From NCBI RefSeq assembly GCF_947242115.1, contig NC_074711.1, positions 30,572,602-30,636,601 on the forward strand: a stretch of 64,000 bases of DNA, given 5' to 3'. Of the stretch, positions 25,301 to 32,700 are shown piece after piece. This DNA is from Biomphalaria glabrata. Taxonomy: Eukaryota; Mollusca; Gastropoda; Planorbidae. The notes below the pieces were generated by a model. It ran no database searches and was not told where the DNA came from. It saw nothing but the letters and a program-made list of their open reading frames with translations. The translations under genes and the position numbers were made by a program. Within the stretch, counting starts at the first letter, position 1. Each line of letters begins with the position of its first letter.

Positions 25301-27859
25301 AAAAAAATATTTTATTTATTTTAAAAGAAATATCGTAAAATATAATTAGAGCCAATATTTTTTTTGGTTTTAATGTTATCATAATTTTTCAGTCTTTTTG
25401 CAGGAAACACTTAAGATATCGTAAAACATAAATAAGCAAAAATCATAAAAGGTTAAATGAATAATTTCAAAATATAGCATTTATTTACATTATAAAACTG
25501 TACTTCGAAAACACGCAAAGATACTTGTCAAATTTACACAGACATCAGACATCTTTTTTAATTCTTCTATGTAACTGTAATTACGCAGACACGTATTGAT
25601 TTATTTATGTACTTTGATATGTGTTGATTATGTCTAACTTTATATCTACTATATATATATATTGTAACATGAGGTGCAGTCGCTGAGCGGTAAAGCGCTT
25701 GGCTTCCGAACCGGGGTTCCCGGGTTTCGAATCCTGGTGAAGACTGAGGTTTTAAATTCCGGGATCTTTGGGCGCCTCTAAATCCACCTAGCTCTAATGG
25801 GTACCTTACATTAGTTGGTCATTGTGCTGGCCACATGACACCCTCATTAACCGTAGGCCACAGAAGCAGATGACCTTTACATCATCTGCGTATAGACCAC
25901 AAGATCTGAAAGGGGAACTTTACATTTTATACATATATATTGTAGCTTTACTTCTGCTAAAATGTAACTACTAATAAGCACTCATTATTCAGAGCCTCAG
26001 GCTGCCACATTTTCACACGAAACGTAGATGCGAAGATGCCAGAGACAACGTGGTGGCTGTTATGACAGATGACGAGTGCGCCATGGAAAGACTGCGGGCC
26101 CTCAACAGTCTGCCCGTGGACAAGTACACTTCGGTCTCTGTCATACTAGATGAGTGTAGACAAATCAAAATGGACAAAAATGACCCTGTGCTGAAGTTGG
26201 GTTCCTTCACCAAAAAGTTGCAGCTCCAACCTTTGTGCTCCAATATTCCTCCTTTAGCGACCAAGTCAGTTAAGTCGGCCCAAAGTCTCAACACAAGAAT
26301 GCCTCCTCTTTCATACGAAGAAGAAACGCTTCGGCAATGCATTGTTCCTCGTCGTAAGTACCAGGTAGTACATCGGGGCACTCTGGGCTCACTGTTCTAC
26401 ACATGTCATCCAGGTAGTACATCGGGGCACTCTGGGCTCACTGTTCTACAGATGTCATTGTCACTAACAAGGAATGACAGTTACATTTTCATACACTATT
26501 CGCGTATTAATATTAACTTGAAGAAATAATTTTCTTAGGTTCAACTGTTGGTATCAAGGCCCCGAGGGGTTCCTATTATACCTGCTGCTGGCTGTACTCT
26601 TGAGCTTGGCCCCTGTAAAGTATCTGTGCTATTTATTTTTACACCAATAGTGAATTGGGAGGAAGGCTGCTATTAATTCTTTATAATTAGAATCTTACAA
26701 TTGGTATACAATTTTAGACAAAAGAATTTTTAAACTGATTGTCATTCTTTTCTGACTATGGATTATGTGCTGATATATTATTGATATAGTTGTTTTATGC
26801 TAATATATAACGAGAAAGTTGTTTTGTGCTGATAAATAATTGAGAAAGATATCTTTAAAAAAAATAATCAGTCATAAAATAAATTTAAAATCATACTATA
26901 GTTTTAACACTAAACGTATGCTTTAAAAGTTTAAGGCAACACAGTCTGTTAGTAAGAACCTAAAAGAGCATGTTACCGCCATAGGGTTCTGACTCGTAAA
27001 AGAAACATAAATATGTGAATTAAATAATATTTCCTTCAAAATAGTTATTCCTCTGTCAGCACTACCAATGTTGCTTTGTATTTCAGAACAGCAGCCATCT
27101 CGCCCACACAACGGAACAGTTTACCCAGTCGAGTTCGCCAGCATGCCTCCATACACAAGTCCTGGCTATTCTGTCCCGGGCGTGAAGCAGTCAATAGGTG
27201 TAGTCAGGCACCCCAAAGTTCCGGCGGCTCCGTCAATGGGTGTGGTTGGTGAAGAAAGGATGAAAGTGCCAACTTGGGTGTCTCCTCTGTACAAACCATA
27301 TGGTGTAGGTGGTCCTTACGGACCCAACGGGCCCTTCTATAGAATACCCAGCCAATCGTGTCACAAGATCATCGAGCCAACATTCTGGAGGCATCCAATT
27401 ACATATATAAGGAATGCCATTCATGGAAGGCCAAAGTGTAAATTACACCCGAAAAAGGTCATGCCGAAAATGTCAGCTTTACCCAACGTCAAAAAACTGT
27501 TTATGGCAAAAGAAAGTTTTATGAAATTCAAAAAGGGCAAAAAAAAAGAGGACAAGCCAGTGGAGGAAAAGAAGGGAATCACGGATGAATTGGCAGCCAC
27601 GGCGCCTGCAGATGACAAGGGTGAGGCTGGTGGTGCTGAAAAGAAAGCGGAAGCTGGTGATAATGAGACGAAAGACTCTCAGAACTCTGCTAAGGAAAAA
27701 ACAGACCATGAGCACAAGGAAGAACCTAGAGTGGAGCCTAAAGTAGAGCCTAAGGTAGAACCTAAAGTAGAGCCTATAGTAGAAACTAAAGAAGACACTA
27801 AAGAAGAAACTAAAGAAGGAACTGAAGACTTAAATAATACTATCATATCTATTGGCTAA
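192..27859 (+). CDS. Host gene 1 (unrecognised), multi-exon, 5' end outside the window
   Basis: Eight exons on one strand join in frame: 192-230, 8206-8247, 17253-17297, 17539-17637, 20953-21154, 24109-24178, 26001-26353 and 27087-27859. They total 1623 nt, or 540 codons plus a stop. Each internal exon has an AG acceptor and a GT donor, mostly GTAAG or GTGAGT. The first four are phase 0 on both sides; the later phases (1, 2, 1) also fit. The product is basic and low in recognisable domains. The last exon has a Pro/Gly/Tyr-rich stretch, then a Lys-rich segment and an acidic tail of EPKVEPKVEPKVEP-type repeats. I do not recognise the protein. The introns hold a young LTR element, minisatellites and hAT and SINE remnants. 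The least certain link is the exon at 20953, whose donor (GTACCA) is weak. Confidence 0.6.
791..2050 (+). mobile_element. Solo LTR, TGTGAC...TGTCACA family (1260 bp)
   Basis: It begins TGTGACG and ends TGTCACA, near-perfect short inverted ends, flanked by the 5-bp target duplication GGAAC (786-790 and 2051-2055). The paralogous hAT-like copy at 56099-57920 carries the empty site (around 56637-56645), which confirms the boundaries. The 3' part carries AATAAA-type signals and a CCCCTAGACA block shared with the larger LTRs at 8939 and 58949, so it is a diverged relative. Only one LTR is present, with no internal genes. It is an old fossil, probably left by LTR-LTR recombination. Confidence 0.85.
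3092..3412 (-). mobile_element. LINE 3'-end fragment, same family as 5056-8085
   Basis: Read on the minus strand it matches the 3' end of the LINE at 5056-8085; shared blocks include AATGTCTGAAGCCTC and CATGCGACGCTC. It is diverged, has internal deletions and encodes nothing. It lies within the 2706-4492 insertion. Confidence 0.75.
3530..4425. repeat. Degenerate tandem array of palindromic GGGGTTTTAAAC...CCCC units
   Basis: Units of very roughly 100 bp repeat about eight times. Each has a GGGGTTTTAAACTCAAAACC core, a TAGCTACGCTCATAGAATTT block, then T-rich DNA around ATATTGAAGAGG. The core is nearly self-complementary, so each unit can form a hairpin. The block resembles the right terminus of the host insertion (GGCTACGCCCATG), suggesting that a terminal segment was amplified. 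Small open frames here are products of the repeat. Confidence 0.65.
5056..6795 (-). pseudogene. LINE reverse transcriptase region, broken
   Basis: Successive frames on the minus strand give RT blocks in the expected order: linker (WVEHFKETLNQL, about 6550), DWQKGVIVKLPKKGNLADC (about 6285), EEQAGFRRGRSCTEQIFVLR (about 6110), FLLAIDYIMRRA (about 5820), FADD (about 5725), KTKIMRMGYKAKGVPV (about 5610), and the C-terminal RRMRFAGHVLRQ segment (about 5230). Several frameshifts and stops separate them, so no complete RT is made. This is an ordinary LINE pseudogene. Confidence 0.85.
6796..8061 (-). CDS. LINE apurinic-type endonuclease, open 421-aa frame
   Basis: This is the endonuclease that nicks target DNA for LINE insertion. 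Residues 74-78 are TWNVR (Asn76), Glu105 lies in ICEMRW, Tyr174 in QAYAPT, Asp210/Asn212 in MGDFNAK, Asp280 in NEIDY, and residues 305-307 are SDH. These are the usual catalytic positions of exonuclease-endonuclease-phosphatase enzymes. The frame starts with ATG a short way into the element and ends with MKHRIAA, where a frameshift separates it from the RT. All key residues are present, so the insertion is probably not very old. A host-adopted function is not suggested by anything else here. Confidence 0.85.
   Translation of the reverse strand: MAGEKRGGFGVGLATPTCKTTIATETANSTHNENYTCGEGGQTLMTVLDQSQLEVQYPIHGKPFNARKPTLIGTWNVRALNQCGKLAQLLRQFDSYRLDILGICEMRWTSSGKIINDGKTIIYSGHDKEHIGGVGIIMSKITASALIAWKAVSDRIITARLQTKQIKVTTIQAYAPTEDAEDTIKDHFYNQLQTTLDETPTHDLILLMGDFNAKINPNRTGFEYVMGPYGSAENISDNGERLISLCASNILSIGNTYFKHKQIHTRTWRSPNGEIFNEIDYICISKRWRSSLLDVRTRRGADIGSDHYLVSGKCKLRLKRQPKRAIRPRPFNVEKLKDGNTAAQFQLKLTNRFEALADILTLEEEWANFKDTTIGCAEEVIGKRRGSYKERWIQDRTWKLIDERKEAKRRRDQKMKHRIAA
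8206..8247 (+). CDS. Gene 1 exon, 42 nt, phase 0/0
   Basis: A TATACTTATAG acceptor and an AAAG|GTAAGC donor bound 14 codons (EDTEDESGLLNSPK), an acidic short exon in frame with its neighbours. Confidence 0.6.
8494..8938. repeat. 27/28-bp minisatellite, left part
   Basis: The unit reads TCTCTGC-TTAG-TATAGTATTA-CATGCA (27 bp), with a 28-bp variant having CTGTG in place of TTAG. There are about 16 copies, 27-bp units first and 28-bp units near the LTR junction. It continues at 15780 after the LTR element, so one array was split. It lies in an intron of gene 1. Confidence 0.95.
8939..11117 (+). repeat. 5' LTR of the 8939-15779 element
   Basis: 2179 bp, TGTGACA...TGTCACA. A TATATATATA box lies near 9411 and an AATAAA signal at about 10948. 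It is near-identical to 13601-15779 and clearly related to the solo LTRs at 58949-61011 and, more weakly, 791-2050. Confidence 0.92.
11120..11137 (+). promoter_or_regulatory. Candidate primer-binding site
   Basis: Three bases after the 5' LTR, TGGCGAGCCCGTCCGTGG starts with the TGG expected opposite a tRNA CCA end. The matching tRNA was not identified. Confidence 0.45.
11479..13434 (+). CDS. LTR-element protein, gag-like plus retropepsin-like, 651 aa
   Basis: The N-terminal 80 residues are highly charged and probably coiled-coil (RRLAREHELAMNALKQEI). A Pro/Gln/Thr-rich linker follows, with short Asn/Cys/His-containing repeats near residues 180-220 (YRDCNNSMRS). Residues 308-310 are DTG within LFDTGCAVNSV and residues 375-377 are ILG within YDFILGSKYV, the paired signature of a retroviral-type aspartic protease. 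Residues 430-595 are about five tandem units of roughly 35 aa, each with a PGIDSVRKSRGK-like core. The C-terminus MFHPGDYILRDGK faintly recalls an integrase tail. Known proteases of this type cut gag polyproteins; activity here is inferred only. Confidence 0.8.
   Translation: MASGTRSEVDREQKIDELKYIAAFLYDDDAKRREYVRERLEAFDRDEEEERRLAREHELAMNALKQEILEIRQSYRPQSLELSITPVRQDQEPEESKTTTHVQIEYTAQTDTEVAAKDEVFIPDTPPLDDSTLSTQPNPPAQSNSPANCDAPIQLMPPTDSQPKKAPIQQPVTHKICSQPARKPRHNLNNQAHRDCNNSTRGNKLNRAYRDCNNSMRSHKPNRHKQQASQTISVMTAVPKPSVSNQQTRTDRTAGDPYVISTLTVAPEHTALGPTKTEVLPALPHPVSSSPGIETILVNGQYVRSLFDTGCAVNSVICKALVHPADLTDRTVTIQSLDREIPPKVLPIARVHVECKYVHGTIDAAVMDSPVYDFILGSKYVPLGEVNKPYFSLPVGRSTKQKRGSNQQVRSPGRHTDTPSPDSSAKLKPLRPGIDSARKSRVKSFTRAREGLLDPGYSAKIMQHSSNIDSVRMPRGKMNPCSRGLTPLHGSSATILNQPLPGIDSVRKSRGKPNSRARENSSHHGSSATVQYQPSPGINRVRKPRCKPDCRTRGDVLRQNSTFFIRPLFPGIDRVRRYRGKLTTYSREEAPHSGFGGKPQQAHVPWAPRLSPNHAPQSAPGRNYYSPNHPIYSPKQPHMFHPGDYILRDGK
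13601..15779 (+). repeat. 3' LTR of the 8939-15779 element
   Basis: 2179 bp, near-identical to the 5' LTR. It is followed by the target duplication CTGTG at 15780-15784 and then more minisatellite. Confidence 0.92.
15780..17134. repeat. 27/28-bp minisatellite, right part
   Basis: About 48 further copies of the unit, mainly the 28-bp form TCTCTGC-CTGTG-TATAGTATTA-TATGCA with C/T variation and a few TTAG-type units. Together with 8494-8938 there are some 64 copies. There are no unique spacers. Confidence 0.95.
17253..17297 (+). CDS. Gene 1 exon, 45 nt, phase 0/0
   Basis: A GGGACTGTCAG acceptor and a CCAG|GTAATA donor bound 15 codons (RMSGQVSFNNEITNQ). It starts about 120 bp after the minisatellite ends. 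Confidence 0.6.
17539..17637 (+). CDS. Gene 1 exon, 99 nt, phase 0/0
   Basis: A T-rich tract and an ATGTATAG acceptor lead into 33 codons starting GRRKKSVDFNLNKS and ending LVSFLESLNTD, followed by a GAC|GTAAGT donor. In frame with the neighbouring exons. Confidence 0.65.
17696..17735. repeat. (CT)n(TA)n microsatellite
   Basis: CT dinucleotides pass directly into TA dinucleotides, followed by more CT-rich DNA. Simple sequence in an intron. Confidence 0.9.
17922..18774 (-). mobile_element. Solo LTR (853 bp), minus orientation
   Basis: The ends TGTGGTGGG and CCACTACA are imperfect inverted repeats, flanked by TTTG at 17918-17921 and 18775-18778 (4-bp duplication). An AATAAA signal reads on the minus strand near 17990-17998. 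No interior or second LTR is nearby. It is a fossil of an LTR family distinct from the TGTGACA family. Confidence 0.65.
18900..20450 (-). pseudogene. hAT (ZMYM1-like) transposase remnant
   Basis: On the minus strand, degraded blocks appear in the family order. Near 20350 ELTPFAGYFVDETADISD and FGIRFVDGDC match the DUF4371 part. At 20145-19963 the 60-aa frame includes VRCAFHILDLVINDRNNVSD. Near 19900 there is KYKSIRALTHNFETMCECLA. At 19442-19251 there is FLICLFINVHYSSVLEQVYP. Near 19230 NKARLLTEKLGIELVLPKIC runs into SRQTHRAK. Many stops and frameshifts, missing parts and an unaligned stretch at about 19450-19720 show a dead DNA transposon copy. The C-terminal dimerisation domain is not seen here, but a relative with it lies at 52025-52671. 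Confidence 0.75.
19817..19834. repeat. (AC)n microsatellite
   Basis: About nine AC units inside the hAT remnant. Confidence 0.9.
20953..21154 (+). CDS. Gene 1 exon, 202 nt (donor uncertain)
   Basis: A TTTCCCCGCCAG acceptor precedes a basic stretch starting KGGVIRTDHREQFNIKQYIQ, in phase 0 with the previous exon. The donor TTTG|GTACCA is chosen because only a phase-1 end lets the next exon (24109) read through; a plain extension reaches a stop at 21205. A second frame stays open to 21329 (it includes EWANSLLKNGKRFFF), so the 3' limit may be wrong. Confidence 0.45.
21346..22290. other. Intron DNA, no feature seen
   Basis: AT-rich, with a pyrimidine-rich patch at about 21880-22160. No gene, terminal repeat or tandem array was recognised. 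Confidence 0.6.
22295..22374. repeat. (TC)n microsatellite
   Basis: Long TC run with a few G or C interruptions. Confidence 0.9.
22780..22862. repeat. Two-copy direct repeat
   Basis: ATAGATCTACTTTCAT followed by ATGTAACATTGT occurs twice about 46 bp apart, separated by AT-rich DNA. Confidence 0.7.
23147..23186. repeat. (AT)n/(GT)n microsatellite
   Basis: AT dinucleotides followed by GT dinucleotides. Confidence 0.85.
23357..23545 (-). mobile_element. tRNA-derived SINE, 5'-truncated, minus strand
   Basis: The reverse complement gives the body of the SINE at 25671-25925: CTAATGGGTACC, GTGCTGGCCACAT, ACATCATCTACCC and CAAGATCTGAAAGGGG. The tRNA-like head is missing. Confidence 0.8.
23700..23780. 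repeat. Dispersed short repeat, copy 1
   Basis: A TTATCTTAT tract, TACAGATGTTCCTTCAAAAG, then GAAGATAAT and CGTCCT. Copies with the same order lie at 24390-24475 and 31757-31825. It may be the tail of a LINE or a SINE. Confidence 0.6.
24109..24178 (+). CDS. Gene 1 exon, 70 nt, phase 1/2
   Basis: A TTGCTTCTTTCAG acceptor and a GCTG|GTAAGA donor. With the upstream phase it reads TGLWSKLKAVCKIFKKQQPP then SC, a basic segment. The alternative phase-0 reading is also open, but the next exon then fails to fit. Confidence 0.5.
24390..24475. repeat. Dispersed short repeat, copy 2
   Basis: CTTATCTTATATAATACAGA, then a GTTACTTC block, AAGAAGATGATTAC and GTCATGCATTTAG. It closely matches 31757-31825 and more loosely 23700-23780. 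Confidence 0.65.
25033..25210 (+). mobile_element. Deletion derivative of a ZMYM1-like hAT element
   Basis: The left part (ACTAGTCGACC, GGCGTAGCATACGCC, CGCTATTTTGC, CCGGCCTT) matches 51990-52060. The right part (ATTGAACGTGATCTATTAGG, then ATGATATACTGTA and CACGCAAG) matches 52440-52520. It therefore joins the element head to the end of the transposase frame and lacks everything between. Confidence 0.7.
25232..25300. repeat. Five-copy 14-bp tandem repeat CAAAATAGCGCNGA
   Basis: CAAAATAGCGC recurs every 14 bp five times. Its reverse complement (CGCTATTTTG) is the motif beside the head of the hAT derivative just upstream, so it may be an amplified terminal motif. Confidence 0.8.
25671..25925 (+). 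mobile_element. tRNA-derived SINE, full head and body
   Basis: The head has a pol III A-box-like GCTGAGCGGTAAAGCG (about 25682) and a B-box-like GGGTTTCGAATCC (25722-25734). The body has CACCTAGCTCTAATGGGTAC, GTGCTGGCCACATGACACCC, ACATCATCTGCG and CAAGATCTGAAAGGGG. Other copies lie at 23357-23545 and 50712-50962. Confidence 0.85.
26001..26353 (+). CDS. Gene 1 exon, 353 nt, phase 2/1
   Basis: The acceptor GAGCCTCAG at 26000 is chosen over the AG at 25992 because it fits the upstream phase. The frame includes VVAVMTDDECAMERLRALNS and KYTSVSVILDECRQIKMDKN and stays open to the donor CGTC|GTAAGT. No domain was recognised. Confidence 0.6.
26361..26458. repeat. 49-bp tandem duplication at an intron start
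   Basis: CCAGGTAGTACATCGGGGCA begins at 26361 and again at 26410, each followed by CTCTGGGCTCACTGTTCTAC. It lies just inside the intron after the 353-nt exon. Confidence 0.9.
27087..27859 (+). CDS. Gene 1 terminal exon
   Basis: A TTGTATTTCAG acceptor and 257 codons to a TAA. It starts QQPSRPHNGTVYPVEFASMP. A Pro/Gly/Tyr-rich part (KPYGVGGPYGPNGPFYRIP) is followed by a Lys-rich part (KFKKGKKKEDKPVEEKK) and an acidic tail of PKVE and TKEE repeats. The repeats are encoded by near-identical 12-nt units (about 27735-27790). No polyadenylation signal was obvious downstream. Confidence 0.75.
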
Positions 27860-29750
27860 AAGTCCATCAGACATCAACATACATTGTTAAATAGTCATTT
27901 ATTTTGGTGTGTGTGTGTTTTATTCAGCAGAAGTGGCAAGTTTCGACTGTTACCGCTTCCAACATGTTCCCCAATGACGAAAAAAAAAAACATGTTTAGT
28001 TGCTTAATGAGCAGCTTTTAAAACTGGGACTTTTAGTTTCTTCTTGTATGCTCCTTTCTTTCAGAGTGATCATTTTAGGCTGGGACTAGTCTATCTATCG
28101 GCTCAATTTCCTTTAAACATCTTTTAGTCAAACTGGATATAGGCCTACTTTCCAATTGCCTACTTTAGTGAACTCAACCATTTGTCCGTTCTTTGCAGTG
28201 TTGCTTCTAGCGTGTAAAAGGAATAAGGATTAGATTCATAGGCTCTGCATTCAAAACGAAATGAAGGCCAAAACAGGTATACTTAAAAAAAAATCTCACA
28301 TTATCATAAAGACTTTCTCGAGTGGGAGTGAAAATTTAAAAAAAAAAAGGGGAGGGGGGGTAATCACCTCTGGATTTGTCTCTATGTACCTCAACCCTTT
28401 CTTGATTGAATGTTAGATTGAGATAAAGCTGTGAGCTCCCGACTATAAATATATTTTCGTTAGTTGAACATCTCTGTGGCATTTTACGTCTCAAGAGATG
28501 ATCTGTTCCCTTTGCAATTTCTCGTGTGACTAAAGAGGCCAATCCTTGATACACAGCTGCGGTCACAGTGGGCATCTGTAATCACCAAGCGCTGTTACAT
28601 TTTCACCCTTCTTTCTACTAGTGTTGTGCATGGCATCTGCAATCCGGGACCCTTCCTTTATGCTTGATTAATAGATCATGTGAAAAACAAAGTGACCAAA
28701 AGAATAGCACACAATGACACACAATCAACATTTAATTCAATATTTGGAACACATATTACATGCTTATGGTTAGGAAACTCAATATGTATCCCAAATATTG
28801 AGTTTCCTAACAAAAACATGTAATTGTTTTTCTTCCACCTAATCCAGACCAATTTGACTCAAAAGAACTTATCGAGGCGACAGATAAACCAAAATGACAG
28901 TCCCACGTCAAAGAACTCTGCTTCGGTTAACCAGGCGTAAAGAGGGGGGGGGGGCGGGAGACGACTGTGAAGGATATATTTTAAATCGCTTATCCCATTC
29001 ACTATTTGTTTACGCTTCGAGTACCAAGGAAGTCATTCTATAACCTCGGTGACTTGGACAGTTACAAATAAACCATCATCAAACTCTACTCATAAAGATC
29101 TATTGAGCATTGTGTTTTACAAGTAATTAGGCCTACCCCACTCACCCAGATCGTGAAGTAGACAGAAGACCATTCTATAGTATAGTGGCCAACCCAAAGT
29201 GAGACATTGTCAAACAGCAAGGCAGGCGTTTTGATGCGTGTCCAAAGTAAATGTAATTTAGTTGGGGGAAAAACTTGGATGAGGCTACGTAGACTTTACA
29301 TCATTATCAGGGGAGAGGTGGGGTCTTTCTAACGAAAGTTGCTTTACAACCATAGCCATAGCAAGATTGACCATTGCCCAGTTCGTATTGTAGAAAATCA
29401 CATTGACATATATTGGTCTGAAAAAAAATGGAAGCAGTAGATCAAAAAATGTTTAGTGTGTCAGGTTTACGTTGTTAGAACTTCAGAATCGTCGAATCCC
29501 AGCCCACTGGCTTGACTGTTTCTTTCATTGGTAATCATGACTTTTTGTATTTGTTTACACCATAGCAATGATCAACTTCTTTCTCCCCTTGTATATACTA
29601 ACTTTATAGAGATTTTGTTCAATGATGTACAGTTTTCATAAAAATCTACAAAAATGTGAATATTATATAAACACACATTTCTTGATAAAATAACATTTGT
29701 ATTCAGCTCTTGTGTTTTGTTTTTTAAGTTTTGTTTTTATGTTCCCATAC
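27860..29750. other. Intergenic DNA between convergent genes
   Basis: AT-rich, with a G-run near 28945. Apart from the hairpin at 28755-28824, no gene or repeat was recognised. Confidence 0.6.
28755..28824. repeat. Inverted repeat with 17-bp perfect arms
   Basis: GTTAGGAAACTCAATAT (28769-28785) and its exact reverse complement (28795-28811) are separated by 9 nt. A second pair, ATTACATG (28755-28762) and CATGTAAT (28817-28824), extends the stem with small bulges. It could be a MITE remnant or a transcribed hairpin. Confidence 0.85.
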
Positions 29751-29779
29751 AGTAAGACACAGTTTGTTTTATTTAATTA

Positions 29780-31700
29780 GTCTAGAGTCAGTCTAGACAG
29801 AAGAACAGATAGTGGCAAAACAAGAGGAGGAGGACTGGCCATTTATGTAAATAAACAGAATTGCTGTGTCAACAATATTTCAATCAAAACTTAAGTGTGT
29901 ACGACCGATATTGAACTACTATGTATCAATCTCAGGCCATATTACTTGCCGAGAGAGTTTACACACATCTAAGTCATACTTGTGTATATATCACCCACAG
30001 CCAACACATGAGACAGCATCAAAACATATTCTAGACATTGTACATGACGTTGTGACATAAAGTTCTGATGCTGTCCGACTCATTTTGGGAGATTTCATTC
30101 ATCTTTCGTTAGCTCAACACTTGCCAACAAATAGCCAAAATGTTAATTGTCCTACAAGGCACGATAAAACGTTTGTAAACAGTAATATAAATCAGTCTCA
30201 AGAACTGTTTAATAAACAAGAAGTGACTAAAGTATTTAAACAAGTAAACACCGCCAAAGCATCGGGACCCGACAAATTAAGTGGCAAACTTGTAAAGCTC
30301 TGTGCGGAACAACTGGCTTATGTCTTTTGTGCTATATTCAACAAGTTCTGGCAAACGTACAAAATACCTTCCATTTGGAAGACATCTGAAATAATTCCAG
30401 TACCCAAAAAGAAAATCATTGCTTCCAACAACGACATACGTCTCGTAGCACTTACATCAATTCCAATGAAGTGCCTGGAGAAATTGATTTTAAAACATCT
30501 ACTGAAAGAAGTCGAAACACGTCTTGACCCGCTCCAGTTCGCTTACAAACCGTCAAGAAGTACAGAAGATGCAATACTATTTATGCTGAATTGTCTATAG
30601 GCCTACCATCATCTTGATACTAAGAGACACTACGCCAGAGTATTATTCGTAGATTTTTCATCTGCATTCAGCACCATCCAACCACATCGCATGATCAAAA
30701 ACATACAAGCTTGGATTCTAAACTTTCTTATCAAACGCCCACAATATGTAAAAGTGAACGGGCATGTGTCAGGCACGAGAGAACGTAGCACTGGAGTGCC
30801 GCAGGGGTGCGTTCTGTCACCAGTATTGTATACCTTATACACAAATGACATTCAGAGCCTATCAGCTGACACTCCTATCATAAAATTTGCTGACGAAACA
30901 GCAATCATTGGGCTTATTGCAGGTGACGAAAAGCTGTACCATTCAACAATTAAAACTTTTTACCAATGGTGTATAGATAACTTTCTAATTTTAAATGTTC
31001 ATAAAACTAAAGAAATGATTATTGACTTTAGGAAACATAGGCCATATTGCATAAATTCAGATAAACAATCAAACCATAGAACAAGTACACGAATATAAAT
31101 ATCTAGGAACAACCATCAACAACAAACGGAAATAGAGTGAACACTGTCAAAACCTCTACACACAAAATTCACCAGCGACTCTTCTATCTCAGAAAGCTAA
31201 GAAAATTTAACATCGACAAAACAATTATTTAACTTTTTTATACAGCAACCATCACCAGTCTAATTAACTTTGCCATCACCTGCTGGTATGGTAATACTTC
31301 ACTAGACAAAGACTTAGACTAAATAGACTCATTAAAAAAAGCATCGCATATCACTCGAATACAGATACCATCTCTTGCAGAGATTTTTCATGAAAGATTC
31401 TTAATGACAACCTGCACCCATTAAACCACTGGTCGTCTCCTTTCTATTAGGACTAAAACAGAAAGATTTTAAAATTCCCCTATCCCAATTTCGGTCAGAG
31501 TGTTACAAGATCAGCTGTCGTCATCGAGAAGTATATAGAAGTCAAATTCATAAAGCGCTGGTTGTGTATGTGTTTCGTGTGTGAATGTTATTCGAATTTT
31601 TCATCTATTCTTTTATTGTACAGTAGTTACGCTGATATTGTCAATTGTAGTCAAACTGAATTTCCATTTGATTGGATCAATAAAATTATCTTATCTTAAA
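29780..31700 (+). mobile_element. Rex1/CR1-like LINE, broken copy
   Basis: Endonuclease remnants (SGKTRGGGLAIYVNKQ and PYYLPREFTHI near 29810-29970) are followed by RT frames at 30085-30600 (KASGPDKLSGKL, RLDPLQFAYKPSRSTEDAIL) and 30691-31098 (TGVPQGCVLSPVLYTLYTND). The catalytic box reads FADETAII, with Glu in place of the second Asp. Internal parts are missing and several stops interrupt it. The 3' end is an AATAAAATTATCTTATC tail near 31678-31694. Confidence 0.85.
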
Positions 31701-31756
31701 TTTGTGGCAACTATAATATTGCAATCAGCATCCCAGAATCACCTCGACTTTGCTTC

Positions 31757-31825
31757 TTATCTTATATAATACAGACATTACTTCAAAAAAGAAGATGATT
31801 ACGTCCTACGCGTCATGCATTTATA
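31757..31825. repeat. Dispersed short repeat, copy 3
   Basis: CTTATCTTATATAATACAGA, then CATTACTTC, AAGAAGATGATTAC and CGCGTCATGCATTTA; matches 24390-24475. Confidence 0.65.
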
Positions 31826-32064
31826 AGATAAGTGGAATTAATTTGTTTTAGTTTTTTTGTTACTCTTAACAACTGACATTTTTCTGGGTAGAAAGACATG
31901 CTCCAATTTGATTCCCATTTCTGTAATATTACTGGATCTCTCAGTCAAAACAATGAGGCCGCAGACAGGACATGGAGACTCATTTGAACAGTACAGTCAT
32001 GTTATCCAGCAGCTTCTACAGAGAAATACTGTTTAGTACTTATCAATGGGCTGTACAGATTGCA

Positions 32065-32700
32065 GTAGCTAACACACTATCTCACCCATGCCAGTGCATA
32101 GAACCTAGTACTTTATAGAAACACACCCAAGCTAACACACTATGCTCACACATGCCAGTGCATAGGACCTAGTACTTTATAGAAACACACACAAACTAAC
32201 ACACTATGTTCACACATGCCAGTGTATAGGACCTAGTACTTTATAGAAACACACACAAGCTAACACACTATGCTCACACATGCCAGTGCAGTTTATAGAA
32301 ACACACACAAACTAACACACTATGCTCACATGCCAGAGCATAGGACCTAGTACTATATAGAAACACACACAAACACACTATGCTCACACATGCCAGTGCA
32401 TAGGACCTAGTACTTTATAGAAACACACACAAACACACTATGCTCACACATGCAAGTGCATAGGACCTAGTACTTTATAGAAACACACACAAACTAACAC
32501 ACTATGCTCACACATGCCAGTGCATAGGACCTAGTACTTTATAGAAACACACACAAACTAACACACTATGCTCACACATGCCAGTGCATAGGACCTAGTA
32601 CTTTATAGAAACACACACAAACTAACACACTACGCTTACACATGCCAGTGCATAGGACCTAGTACTTTATAGAAACACACACAAACTAACACACTATGCT
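32065..32700. repeat. 64-bp minisatellite, left part
   Basis: Unit: TAACACACTATGCTCACACA, then TGCCAGTGCATAGGACCTAG, then TACTTTATAGAAACACACAC and AAAC. There are about ten copies, with some 60-bp units lacking TAAC and one internal deletion. It resumes after the LINE at 33715. Confidence 0.93.

Noticed and set aside
25671-25745. A functional tRNA gene
   Set aside because: A- and B-box-like motifs are present but the sequence continues into a dispersed SINE body seen in two other copies, and no proper cloverleaf was evident.
26400-26529. Continuation of the 159-aa frame past 26353
   Set aside because: A strong CGTC|GTAAGT donor ends the exon, and the sequence after it is a 49-bp tandem duplication.
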